Both the position numbers and the translations under genes were made by a program. Below, piece after piece: positions 10,301 to 17,749 of a DNA stretch of 19,840 bases. The notes beneath the pieces are model-generated. The model was not told the origin of the DNA and made no database searches. It worked only from the letters and a program-made list of their open reading frames with translations. The stretch comes from an uncultured Leptolyngbya sp. (GTDB lineage: Bacteria; Cyanobacteriota; Cyanobacteriia; Phormidesmidales; Phormidesmidaceae). The stretch covers positions 1 through 19,840 of the forward strand of contig CALBPH010000001.1 of NCBI GenBank assembly GCA_937899365.1. The letters run 5' to 3'. Each line of letters begins with the position of its first letter. The first letter of the stretch is position 1.

Positions 10301-13213
10301 CGTTATCAGCAATTATTCTGTCGTTGGCTGGATGTTCTGGTTGAACAGGGGCATCTTCATCAGGTTGATGGGCAATATTGTCAGTTTATGCCCAAGGAGC
10401 ACAGCTGCTTGGACGATGCCCTAGATACGTTCCAAACCCGGTGGGTTAAATTTCCCCAGATGGCCGAATTAGCCCAAAGATGCGGAGAAAATCTAGCGGC
10501 AATCATTACTGGACAAAAAGATCCCCTTAAAATCTTTAACTCCCTGGTCTATCAGCAGGGTAAGGTATCCAATCCAGAAATGCCTCTATTTGCCTACTAC
10601 AGCGCAATTATGCGGGCAAGTTTAGAACAGATTGTTACTCAACTATCTGATAACCCTCAGCTAAGAATTTTAGAAGTAGGTGGAGGACAGGGCCTTGCCA
10701 CCACCGATTTATTACCTATATTGCCATCTGAACGCAGTCAATATGTGTTTACGGATGTTGGCCAATGGTTTTTAAATCAGGCAAAAAATAAGTTTAGTGA
10801 TTATCCATTTGTTAATTATAAGCTGTTGAATATTGAGACAGACCCTGAAGCCCAAGGGTATGAACCCCATAGCTTTGATGTTATCATTGCGGCCAACGTG
10901 CTCCATGTGGCTGGGAATCTTGAGCGTAGCCTGGATTACATGCATTCTCTGCTGGCACCGGGGGGAATTTTACTGCTCTGGGAAATCACCACGCCGCTGT
11001 TGTTCTTTGATATTACCGCTGGCTTACTGATGAATCCCCTAGAGGATACTCAGCGCAGTCGAGGCAATCCGTTTTTAAGCAGCCAACAGTGGCAGGAGCT
11101 GTTAATAAACCATGGTTTTACTCAAGTGAGCGCTCAGCCTGGGGCCAATGATGATTTGGGGCAGCACGTAATTGCGGCTAGGGCTGAACTGACAGAGGTG
11201 ACGTCTAAACCGGCCGCGTTCACTGTGGCTAGTAGACCTGAGACAGCTTTGTTAGCAGCATCTGTAACCGAAGATACTGCGATGGATAAGAAACCCCATG
11301 AATCTGACTGGTTCTATGGTCCATCCTGGTCGCGCTCGCATCTTATTCCTCCTCTGGGTCCAGTCTCCCAAGAAACCTCTGAACGTTGGTTAATCTTCAA
11401 AGATGATATTGGTATTAGCGACCAAATTTTATCTCAGCTACAAAAGCGAGGCGATGAAGCCATAATTATCCAACCAGGAGCAACATTTCAAGTTAAATCT
11501 ACCCAAGGTAGTCATTGCGTTACCCTCAACCCTCGCTCTCAGGCAGACTACCAGCACCTGTTTCAACATTTGAAACAGTCTCAACTAATACCTACCAAAG
11601 TGTTACACGGGTGGCAGTTGACAGCTCCTATCTCACTTGACTGGCCCAATACTGAGCATGCCCAATATTTAGGGTTTTACAGTTTGTTATTTATGGCCCA
11701 GGCCCTTCCCACCAGAGATCTTCCTAAACCATTTTCAATCTCGGTGCTTTCCCACGGTCTTCATGAGGTGATTGGCACTGAAGTTATCTCTCCAGAAAAA
11801 ACAACTGTTTTGGGGCCAATTAAAACAATTCCTCAAGAATTTGCCGATGTCTATTGTCGCAGCATTGACTTACCAGAATCTGCCCTTAATACTGAGATCA
11901 GTGAATCATTAATTTCAGATCTGATTACTGAGCTAGATAGTCCTATTCTTGATCCAATTGTGGCTTATCGCCACGGTCATCGGTGGATAGAAACATGCAT
12001 CCCCTTGCCTTTAGAAGAACCCGCTTCAGAGCAGACATTACCTTTAGTATCCAAGGGCGTCTATTTGATTGCGGGTGGCTTAGGTAGCCTGGGCTTAGTT
12101 CTTGCCGAATACCTAGCTAAGACTGTCCAGGCTAAGCTGGTACTAACGGGACGGTCTCAGTTTCCAGCTCGAGCACAATGGACTGAATGGCTAGAAAATC
12201 ACGGCAAGCAGGGATCGACATCTTGTAAGATTTTGCAGTTACAAAAGTTTGAAGAGATGGGGGCCGAGGTTTTGGTGGCCCAGGCAGATGTGGCTGACTT
12301 AGCGGCAATGACCACCGTCATTAATGATGCTGAGAGCCGTTTTGGTAAACTCAATGGAGTGATTCATGCAGTAGCTACCGATCCCCTGGAGATCTTTCAT
12401 TCTATCTCAGAGACTACTGAAATAGAGTGTCAGCAACAATTTCGTGGTAAAGTCCAGGGGTTGTTTGTATTGGATGCCGTTCTACAAGATAAATCCCTAG
12501 ATTTTTGTTTCTTGGTTTCTTCCCTGGCATCGCTGTTTGGTGGCGTCGGTCTTACAGCATATTCAGCAGCCAATGTGTTTTTAGACCACTTTGTTCAACA
12601 AAACCGTCAACCCCGTTGTCCAGTGTTCAGCGTAAATTGGGATGGACGAGTTCCCAACCAGTCTTCCAGCGGCACGGTAAGTTCTGAGATGACGGTTACC
12701 CCAACAGAAGATATAAAAATCTTTAAATCTGTTTTGGCTAGGTTTGGGCTCAAGCGGGCTGTAGTATCCAGTAGAAACTTACAACCAAGGCTCGATCAAT
12801 GGGCGCGTAGGCAAATCTTGTCCAAGAAATCTTCAGATCTTGTGCCATCGCCTCAATCTGACTCAAGTCAGGAAAGTCAGAAGTATTCAAGGCCTGCGCT
12901 AGAATCCGTTTACCGGGCACCAAGCACTCAAACAGAGAAGAAGCTGGTTGAGATATGGCAAAACATTATGGGCATTGAGCGGGTAGGGATTGATGATAAC
13001 TTCTTCGAGTTAGGGGGTGATTCCCTAGTAGGTATTCAGGTCATTTCCCGGATTCGGCAGACATTCCAAGTTGATCTGCCTATGACTATCTTATTTGAGA
13101 CCTTGACGGTAGCTAGCGTTGCCGAGCACCTAGACACCGTTTACCTCAATACTCCTGCTTTAGCAACAGCAATTGGTAATGCAGCTAGTGATCGGGAGGA
13201 TGTTGAATTATGA
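7304..13213 (+). CDS. Type I PKS module KS-AT-cMT-KR-ACP
   Basis: A single-module polyketide synthase of 1969 residues from ATG 7304. The KS begins near residue 21 and has Cys191 (TACSTSL), His327 (EAHGTGT) and His367 (SNIGHL). The AT has GHSIGE with Ser649 and HGFH at 746-749, most like the HAFH pattern of malonyl-loading ATs. The methyltransferase follows the AT with a helical lead-in from about residue 930 and SAM motif LEVGGGQG (Gly cluster 1126-1130). The KR has GGLGSLG (1591-1597), Tyr1753 and Asn1757 (YSAAN); it lacks the LDD motif. The ACP carries Ser1907 (LGGDSL). This is the domain order of the yersiniabactin HMWP1 PKS module, so alpha-mono- or dimethylation then ketoreduction of the thiazoline-derived chain is expected. 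The C-terminal tail SDREDVEL is acidic and probably docks on the TubC_N domain of the next protein. Its TGA overlaps the next ATG. Confidence 0.96.
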   Translation: MADMHTKSSEFDSLQLNTASAIAIIGMAGRFPGANSLEQFWQNLVDGVESITFFDRQESAELHFNPYVLDHPNYVGAEPLLEGIEQFDASYFSFNPKQAEVKCPEVRLMLECAWEALEDSGYAGNNSLGSVGVFTGSNVSHYLEAVNRSAIIPLCRSEFETYLGNDLNYLATQISYRLNLKGPSLMVQTACSTSLVAVHVANQSLLNGECDMALAGAVNLILPQKRGYLYEEGGILSPDGHCKAFGADSQGTVAGSGLGIVVLKRLEDALADGDAIRAVIRGSAINNDGAVKVGYTAPSIDGQAAVVADALEIAEISPETITYVEAHGTGTNLGDPNEIQSLNDVFRASTQKKRYCAIGSVKSNIGHLGVAAGMPSLIKTVLALENQHIPPSLHCQETNPKIDFENSPFYVNNRHTPWLRNGTPRRAGVSSLGVGGTNVHLVIEEAPDWIGDSNGTKNPIERPYQTIALSARTATALDQATRNLADYLANGLEATPPVNLADVAYTLQVGRQDFKHRRWLTCQTVDDAVTALRDFTVSPVLTEVKASQSPGVVFMFSGQGSQYIDMTRDVYESELRFKEVIDHCATLLQPSLDVDIRSILYPEPDYRETAKTQLQQTAIAQVALFVVEYALAQLWMTWGVQPRAMVGHSIGEYVAATLAQVFTLEEALALVVARGQLMQQQPKGSMLSVPLSAEAAADFMADESLVVAVVNGVNTCVISGTTEAIDTLAQTLETQGIQSRRLHTSHGFHSPMMDGMIEPFLERLQAITWHAPQIPYLSNSTGTWITDAEAMDPQYWTNHVRKTVQFNENLQHLCQDPSQILLEIGPGRTLSKLAKQHPDKQAGQLVLTTVRHPQENRNDLAFLLQTLGKLWLSGVEIDWSSFYAYQQRYRVSLPTYPFERKRYWLADATNNEAKSNVAATTLSFPDSEELWQPLVNAMAAQAEQGISTFDRETYVESLPSMDQVCLIYLNLAFQSLGFWQDTTKTYSFDELVIAGRIDPRYQQLFCRWLDVLVEQGHLHQVDGQYCQFMPKEHSCLDDALDTFQTRWVKFPQMAELAQRCGENLAAIITGQKDPLKIFNSLVYQQGKVSNPEMPLFAYYSAIMRASLEQIVTQLSDNPQLRILEVGGGQGLATTDLLPILPSERSQYVFTDVGQWFLNQAKNKFSDYPFVNYKLLNIETDPEAQGYEPHSFDVIIAANVLHVAGNLERSLDYMHSLLAPGGILLLWEITTPLLFFDITAGLLMNPLEDTQRSRGNPFLSSQQWQELLINHGFTQVSAQPGANDDLGQHVIAARAELTEVTSKPAAFTVASRPETALLAASVTEDTAMDKKPHESDWFYGPSWSRSHLIPPLGPVSQETSERWLIFKDDIGISDQILSQLQKRGDEAIIIQPGATFQVKSTQGSHCVTLNPRSQADYQHLFQHLKQSQLIPTKVLHGWQLTAPISLDWPNTEHAQYLGFYSLLFMAQALPTRDLPKPFSISVLSHGLHEVIGTEVISPEKTTVLGPIKTIPQEFADVYCRSIDLPESALNTEISESLISDLITELDSPILDPIVAYRHGHRWIETCIPLPLEEPASEQTLPLVSKGVYLIAGGLGSLGLVLAEYLAKTVQAKLVLTGRSQFPARAQWTEWLENHGKQGSTSCKILQLQKFEEMGAEVLVAQADVADLAAMTTVINDAESRFGKLNGVIHAVATDPLEIFHSISETTEIECQQQFRGKVQGLFVLDAVLQDKSLDFCFLVSSLASLFGGVGLTAYSAANVFLDHFVQQNRQPRCPVFSVNWDGRVPNQSSSGTVSSEMTVTPTEDIKIFKSVLARFGLKRAVVSSRNLQPRLDQWARRQILSKKSSDLVPSPQSDSSQESQKYSRPALESVYRAPSTQTEKKLVEIWQNIMGIERVGIDDNFFELGGDSLVGIQVISRIRQTFQVDLPMTILFETLTVASVAEHLDTVYLNTPALATAIGNAASDREDVEL
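7364..7371. repeat. HIP1 octamer GCGATCGC
   Basis: Perfect cyanobacterial HIP1 palindrome near the start of the PKS gene; supports cyanobacterial origin. Confidence 0.85.
13194..13200 (+). promoter_or_regulatory. Strong Shine-Dalgarno GGGAGGA inside the end of the PKS gene
   Basis: GGGAGGA lies nine bases upstream of ATG 13210, inside the last codons of the preceding gene. Together with the ATGA overlap it indicates translational coupling of the PKS and the terminal NRPS, which would keep their amounts matched. Confidence 0.65.
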
Positions 13214-16200
13214 AGTCCGCAATGCCGCCTACAGCACAGCCGATCATTGAGTTTTTAGCTGATCTTAAGCATCAAGATATTCATCTTTATGTTCAAGATG
13301 ACCGCCTACGGTGTAATGCACCAAGGGATGGCTTAACCGATTCAATGCGGCAACGTATTACTGAACGAAAAGCGGAGATTGTTGAATTTCTACAGCGGTT
13401 AGGTGTTGAAAGTCCATCTGATTCCCTCTCTCCGAATGAAGGTTGTCAAGCTTTACCGCAGATTATTACTAACGAAGCGGAACGTTATCAACCATTCCCA
13501 TTAACAGAGATCCAGCAAGCCTATCTGCTCGGTCGGGACGATAGCTTTGACCTTAGCAACGTGTCCACCCATGTCTACGGAGAGTTGGACATGGTCGGCT
13601 TAGACTTAGAAAAGTTTGAGCAAGCTTGGCAGCATTTGATTCAAAAGCATGAAATGATGCGGGCGATAGTAAATAAAGATGGCTATCAGCAGATTTTAGA
13701 GCAGGTTCCTGATTATCGGATAGAGGTTCTGGATTTACGTGAGGTAGAGGCAGAGGTTGCTAATTCAAAAATTTTAGCGATACGAAAGCGTCTCTCACAT
13801 CAATTGCTTCCCACCGATACGTGGCCCTTGTTTGAGGTTAGAGCAGCACTGCTAAGCTCCTCAAAGACCCGGTTGTTTATTAGTATCGATTTGTTAATTG
13901 CTGATGCCTGGAGTTTAGAGCTAATTTTCCAAGAACTGGTGAGTTATCTTCGTAATTCCCAACCTTCTCAGAAACCAATAGACGTATCTTTTCGGGATTA
14001 TGTCCTGGCAGAGATTGCTTTGAAAGATTCGGAAGTGTATCGGCGCTCAAAAACCTATTGGCAAAATCGAGTCGCTACCCTTCCCCCATCTCCAGAACTG
14101 CCCCTTGGAGCTAATTTGGCATCTGTTAAGCGTCCTCGATTTGTCCGCCGTATTCGCAAAATCTCTCCGGAACACTGGCAGAAAATACGGCAACAGGGAT
14201 TTAAAATGGGGTTAACCCCATCTGTTATTATCCTTGCGGCCTTTGGCGAAGTCTTAGCGGCCTGGAGTAAGCAGCCTCGCTTTACGCTCAATATCACTCT
14301 GTTTAGACGACTTTCTTTGCATCAAGACATTAATCGTTTGGTCGGCGACTTTACCTCATTAGATTTATTAGCCATTGATAATGCAGGGCTAGCAACCTTT
14401 ACCACTCGTGCTAAGAATATTCAGAGGCAACTTTGGCAAGATCTAGAGCACCGCTATATGAGTGGGATGGAAGTCTTAAGAAACATTGCCCATGCTCAAC
14501 AGCGATACACCGGTGCTCTTATGCCGGTAGTTTACACCAGCACCCTTACCAACGATAGTCTGAATCGTGATCGCTTTGCTAACAGTTCTGACACAGAGGG
14601 TGCTTCAGTCTATAAGTTGGGAGAAATGGTATACAATCTCAGCCAAACTCCCCAAATATATCTTGATCATTATGTAGGAGAGGAGCAGGGAACGTTGCTC
14701 CTTGGCTGGGACACTGTCGATGAAGTTTTCCCACCAGGGTTAATTGATGAAATGTTTCAGGCCTATGGTGATTTCGTCGAGGCGTTAGCTACCAAGGAAA
14801 CACTTTGGCAAGCTAACCCACGTCAGATTATGCAACAGCTTTTCCCTTCCCAGCAGTTAGTGAAGCTCGCCAGGGTTAACGACACTGCTCAGCAGCTGTT
14901 CAGGGCTCAAGCTGATAGCACTCAAACTGTTAGTTCCAAGACAGATGATTTCCAGGCTTTTCTCCATGGTCTGTTTTTTGAACGTTTGAAGCTATCGGGT
15001 TTTGATACAGCCGTAATTGCAGGTGACTTCACCCTGACTTATCAGGAATTGGGTGATCGCGCTCAAAGACTGGGTGCCCAGCTACGTCGCCTGGGGGCTC
15101 GCCCCAATCAGCTGGTGGCTGTAGTGATGCAAAAAGGCTGGGAACAAGTGGTGGCTGTGCTAGGCATCTTAGTCTCGGGTGCGGCTTATGTTCCCATTGA
15201 TCCTGATTGGCCTCGGGCGCGGCGGCATCAGCTCTTGGAACAAGGAGCGGTCAAAATTGTGCTCACACAGCCGGAGTTGGATGCGGAATTAGATTGGCCA
15301 GATGATGTCCAGCGAATCGCCGTTTGTAGAGATGAGGCCAATCAAACTACAGAGCATATGTCTAGCAACGATGCTGATATTGCTCAATTTCAGCCAGTTC
15401 AGACCCCTAACGATCTTGCCTATGTAATTTATACTTCTGGGTCCACTGGTGTTCCCAAAGGGGTTGCAATTGAACACCATGCAGTTGTCAATACTATTCT
15501 CGATATCAACAGCCGATTTCAGGTCGGTTCCCAGGATCGGAGCCTAGCCATCTCATCCCTTAGTTTTGACCTGTCAGTCTACGATATCTTTGGCATATTG
15601 GCCGCAGGCGGCACACTTGTGATTCCCAATGCGATTGATAGTAAAGAACCCACCCACTGGGCCAATTTAATCACACAGCATCAAATTACCCTCTGGAATT
15701 CTGTGCCTGCCTTGATGCAAATGTTGGTGGAATACAGTGAATTTCATCCAGAGGTCGGTTTAGATTCTCTACGGCTTGTTTTGCTAAGTGGAGACTGGAT
15801 TCCTTTAAACTTGCCGGATCAAGTTAAGGCGCTCAGCCCCCAACAGCTGCAGGTAGTGAGTTTGGGCGGTGCAACTGAGGTTTCAATTTGGTCGATTCTC
15901 TATCCCATTGATCGGGTGGAATCTGATTGGAAGAGTATCCCCTATGGGAAACCCATGGCCAACCAACAGTTCCATATCTTGAATGAACAGTTGGCACCCT
16001 GTCCAATGTGGGTTCCAGGAAGGCTGTATATTGGAGGAGCTGGCCTAGCTAGAGAATATTGGCAGAATCCTGAGAAAACAGAACAAAGCTTTATCTATCA
16101 TCCAGACACGGGCGAACGTCTCTATCACACTGGTGACCTTGGCTATTACCGTCCCGATGGCGTCATTATGTTTTTGGGACGGGCTGACTCCCAGGTTAAA

Positions 16201-17568
16201 GTGCAGGGATATCGGATTGAATTAGGCGAAATTGAAACAGCCTTAGAACAGTTAGCAGCTGTCAAACAAACTGTTGTTTTGCTGAAGGGAGATGCCCAAG
16301 AGACTAAGCGGCTGGTTGCCTATGTTGTTCTAGAAAACGGGGCTTTAGAGAATGTTGATAATACGCCAACCTCAGAATTATTGAGACAACAGCTTCAGCG
16401 CCTTCTTCCAGACTATATGGTGCCATCGGCCTTTATCTTCTTGGAAAATCTGCCTCTTACTGCCAACGGTAAGGTGGATCGAAAAGGTCTACCTGAACCT
16501 CAATCATTTAGTGATCGCTTTAGCCCATCTTTAGAACCTACGACATCTGCAGATGTCGCCCTAATTAAGAAAATCACCCAGTTGATAGCCAGTGTACTCA
16601 AAGTCGATAGTATCGATGCCAACGCTAACCTGCTGGATTTAGGCGCTAACTCTATTGATATAGCAAGAATTGCAAATCTTATGGAGCAACAGCTTCAGCA
16701 TCGTTTGCAAATCAGAGATTTATATGGTCTTGCTAGTGTGAGCGCCATTGCTAAATTTATTGCTGGAACTGACGATATTCCTGTGGCGGCTACAGCGACA
16801 ACTACGGCTCATAAATGGGTAGTCTGTTCCCACCCAAGACCCAATCCCAAGCTAAGACTACTGTGCTTCTCACATGCAGGTGGGGCGGCCAGAGTATTTC
16901 ATAACTGGGCTGAGCTATTACCGCCAACAGTTGAGATATGTGCAATTGAGTTGCCTGGACGAGGTAGACGCCTATCTGAAACTCCATTTACTAACATTGA
17001 TTTATTATTGCAAGCACTAGGCCCTGAACTATTGCCCATACTCGACATTCCTTTTGCTTGTTTTGGCCATAGCTTGGGAGCATGGATTGCTTTTGAGCTG
17101 TGTCGATGGCTTCAGCAGAACGGTCAGCTTACTCCTCGCCATCTTTGGATCGCTGCTGCTCGCGCCCCTCATCTCCCATCTGAGATTTCCCCAATATGCG
17201 ATTTGTCTGACTCTAACTTTATTGTTGAATTACGACGAGGTGGAGGGACATCTGAAAAGGTATTGAACAATCCGGAACTCATGACCTTAATGCTCCCTAC
17301 TTTGAAAGCGGATTTTTCATTGCTTGAAACATATCGATACCAGCCTGGCGCACAACTAACTTGTCCAATCACTTGTTTTTGGGGGAAGCAGGATGCAAGA
17401 GTGAATAAAGCAGATGTAGCTGCTTGGCGACAGCATACAGATACGTTTACGCTAGAAGCTATTCCTGGGGATCATTTTTTTGTTCATAATCCCTTGTTTC
17501 CAAAGAATTTGTTATCAGAACTAACGGGTTTTGATGGTGTTGAGTCTTTCAATCAAAAAGCTCAATAG
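13210..17568 (+). CDS. Terminal NRPS module TubC_N-Cy-A(Cys)-PCP-TE
   Basis: A 1452-residue protein that should add and cyclise a second cysteine and then release the product. Residues ~10-64 form a TubC_N-type docking domain (LHLYVQDDRLR-like hairpin followed by ERKAEIVEFL). The Cy domain starts near 92 (FPLTEIQQAYLLGR) and has Asp227, Asp232 and Ser235 of DxxxxDxxS. The A domain has YTSGSTG at 741 and the code D787 L788 Y791 N830 L858 S860 L885 I893 W894 K1088, identical to the module at 3754 (Cys). The PCP is of a different type, with LGANSID and Ser1148. The C-terminal alpha/beta-hydrolase has FSHAGGAARVF, LPGRGRR, GHSLGA (Ser1288), Asp1395 (KQDARV) and His1422 (GDHFFV). These look like type II (editing/GrsT-like) thioesterases, here fused in cis, where it most likely acts in release. 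ATG 13210 overlaps the PKS stop by four bases. Confidence 0.95.
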   Translation: MKSAMPPTAQPIIEFLADLKHQDIHLYVQDDRLRCNAPRDGLTDSMRQRITERKAEIVEFLQRLGVESPSDSLSPNEGCQALPQIITNEAERYQPFPLTEIQQAYLLGRDDSFDLSNVSTHVYGELDMVGLDLEKFEQAWQHLIQKHEMMRAIVNKDGYQQILEQVPDYRIEVLDLREVEAEVANSKILAIRKRLSHQLLPTDTWPLFEVRAALLSSSKTRLFISIDLLIADAWSLELIFQELVSYLRNSQPSQKPIDVSFRDYVLAEIALKDSEVYRRSKTYWQNRVATLPPSPELPLGANLASVKRPRFVRRIRKISPEHWQKIRQQGFKMGLTPSVIILAAFGEVLAAWSKQPRFTLNITLFRRLSLHQDINRLVGDFTSLDLLAIDNAGLATFTTRAKNIQRQLWQDLEHRYMSGMEVLRNIAHAQQRYTGALMPVVYTSTLTNDSLNRDRFANSSDTEGASVYKLGEMVYNLSQTPQIYLDHYVGEEQGTLLLGWDTVDEVFPPGLIDEMFQAYGDFVEALATKETLWQANPRQIMQQLFPSQQLVKLARVNDTAQQLFRAQADSTQTVSSKTDDFQAFLHGLFFERLKLSGFDTAVIAGDFTLTYQELGDRAQRLGAQLRRLGARPNQLVAVVMQKGWEQVVAVLGILVSGAAYVPIDPDWPRARRHQLLEQGAVKIVLTQPELDAELDWPDDVQRIAVCRDEANQTTEHMSSNDADIAQFQPVQTPNDLAYVIYTSGSTGVPKGVAIEHHAVVNTILDINSRFQVGSQDRSLAISSLSFDLSVYDIFGILAAGGTLVIPNAIDSKEPTHWANLITQHQITLWNSVPALMQMLVEYSEFHPEVGLDSLRLVLLSGDWIPLNLPDQVKALSPQQLQVVSLGGATEVSIWSILYPIDRVESDWKSIPYGKPMANQQFHILNEQLAPCPMWVPGRLYIGGAGLAREYWQNPEKTEQSFIYHPDTGERLYHTGDLGYYRPDGVIMFLGRADSQVKVQGYRIELGEIETALEQLAAVKQTVVLLKGDAQETKRLVAYVVLENGALENVDNTPTSELLRQQLQRLLPDYMVPSAFIFLENLPLTANGKVDRKGLPEPQSFSDRFSPSLEPTTSADVALIKKITQLIASVLKVDSIDANANLLDLGANSIDIARIANLMEQQLQHRLQIRDLYGLASVSAIAKFIAGTDDIPVAATATTTAHKWVVCSHPRPNPKLRLLCFSHAGGAARVFHNWAELLPPTVEICAIELPGRGRRLSETPFTNIDLLLQALGPELLPILDIPFACFGHSLGAWIAFELCRWLQQNGQLTPRHLWIAAARAPHLPSEISPICDLSDSNFIVELRRGGGTSEKVLNNPELMTLMLPTLKADFSLLETYRYQPGAQLTCPITCFWGKQDARVNKADVAAWRQHTDTFTLEAIPGDHFFVHNPLFPKNLLSELTGFDGVESFNQKAQ

Positions 17569-17573
17569 GCATT

Positions 17574-17601
17574 TTGAGAATGAGTTCCTATTAGCGATAA
17601 T
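17574..17601 (+). promoter_or_regulatory. Candidate sigma70-type promoter TTGAGA-N16-GATAAT
   Basis: TTGAGA (17574-17579) and GATAAT (17596-17601) each match the consensus -35 and -10 hexamers at five of six bases with 16-base spacing. They lie just after the TE-containing gene and about 150 bases before the acyl dehydrogenase, in the longest gap of the window. This may start a second transcription unit. Such matches arise by chance in AT-rich DNA, so confidence is modest. Confidence 0.35.
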
Positions 17602-17660
17602 ACACAGCATCAGAAAATGAGGAAACCATTCACAATGCTTAAAAGAAAAACCTTCCATGG

Positions 17661-17674
17661 TTTTGAATTTTGAA
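17661..17674. repeat. Two tandem TTTTGAA heptamers
   Basis: Two exact head-to-tail copies of TTTTGAA, followed by TT. Short tandem heptamers in intergenic DNA are common in filamentous cyanobacteria. Function is unknown; possibly a remnant of a longer array. Confidence 0.5.
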
Positions 17675-17675
17675 T

Positions 17676-17688
17676 TCCGCATAGCGGA
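17676..17688. other. Small hairpin TCCGC-ATA-GCGGA
   Basis: A perfect five-base-pair, GC-rich stem with a three-base loop, directly after the tandem heptamers. It is too short and lacks a T-run for a confident terminator; it may be part of the leader of the gene at 17750 or of a small repeat element. Confidence 0.35.
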
Positions 17689-17695
17689 TACCGGT

Positions 17696-17716
17696 GATTT
17701 CCCTAGAGAGGGAATC
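17696..17716. other. Hairpin GAT(T)TCCCT-AGAG-AGGGAATC in the leader of the acyl dehydrogenase gene
   Basis: Five perfect pairs (TCCCT/AGGGA) around an AGAG loop, extended by GAT/ATC across one bulged T. It ends 33 bases before ATG 17750. No U-tract follows, so a leader structure or protein site is as plausible as a terminator. Confidence 0.4.
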
Positions 17717-17749
17717 TTACACTTTATTAGGCGCTAATTGTTCTTCAAT

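Noticed and set aside
17617..17673. 18-codon reading frame (ATG to TGA) in the intergenic gap
   Set aside because: No ribosome binding site, very short, and it ends within the TTTTGAA tandem heptamers; coding is unlikely.
17676..17716. Intrinsic terminator after the TE-containing NRPS
   Set aside because: Stems are short and no T-run follows either hairpin, so termination cannot be supported from sequence alone.
17738..17749. TTG start of the acyl dehydrogenase gene
   Set aside because: ATG 17750 gives the normal family N-terminus; the four extra residues have no support.
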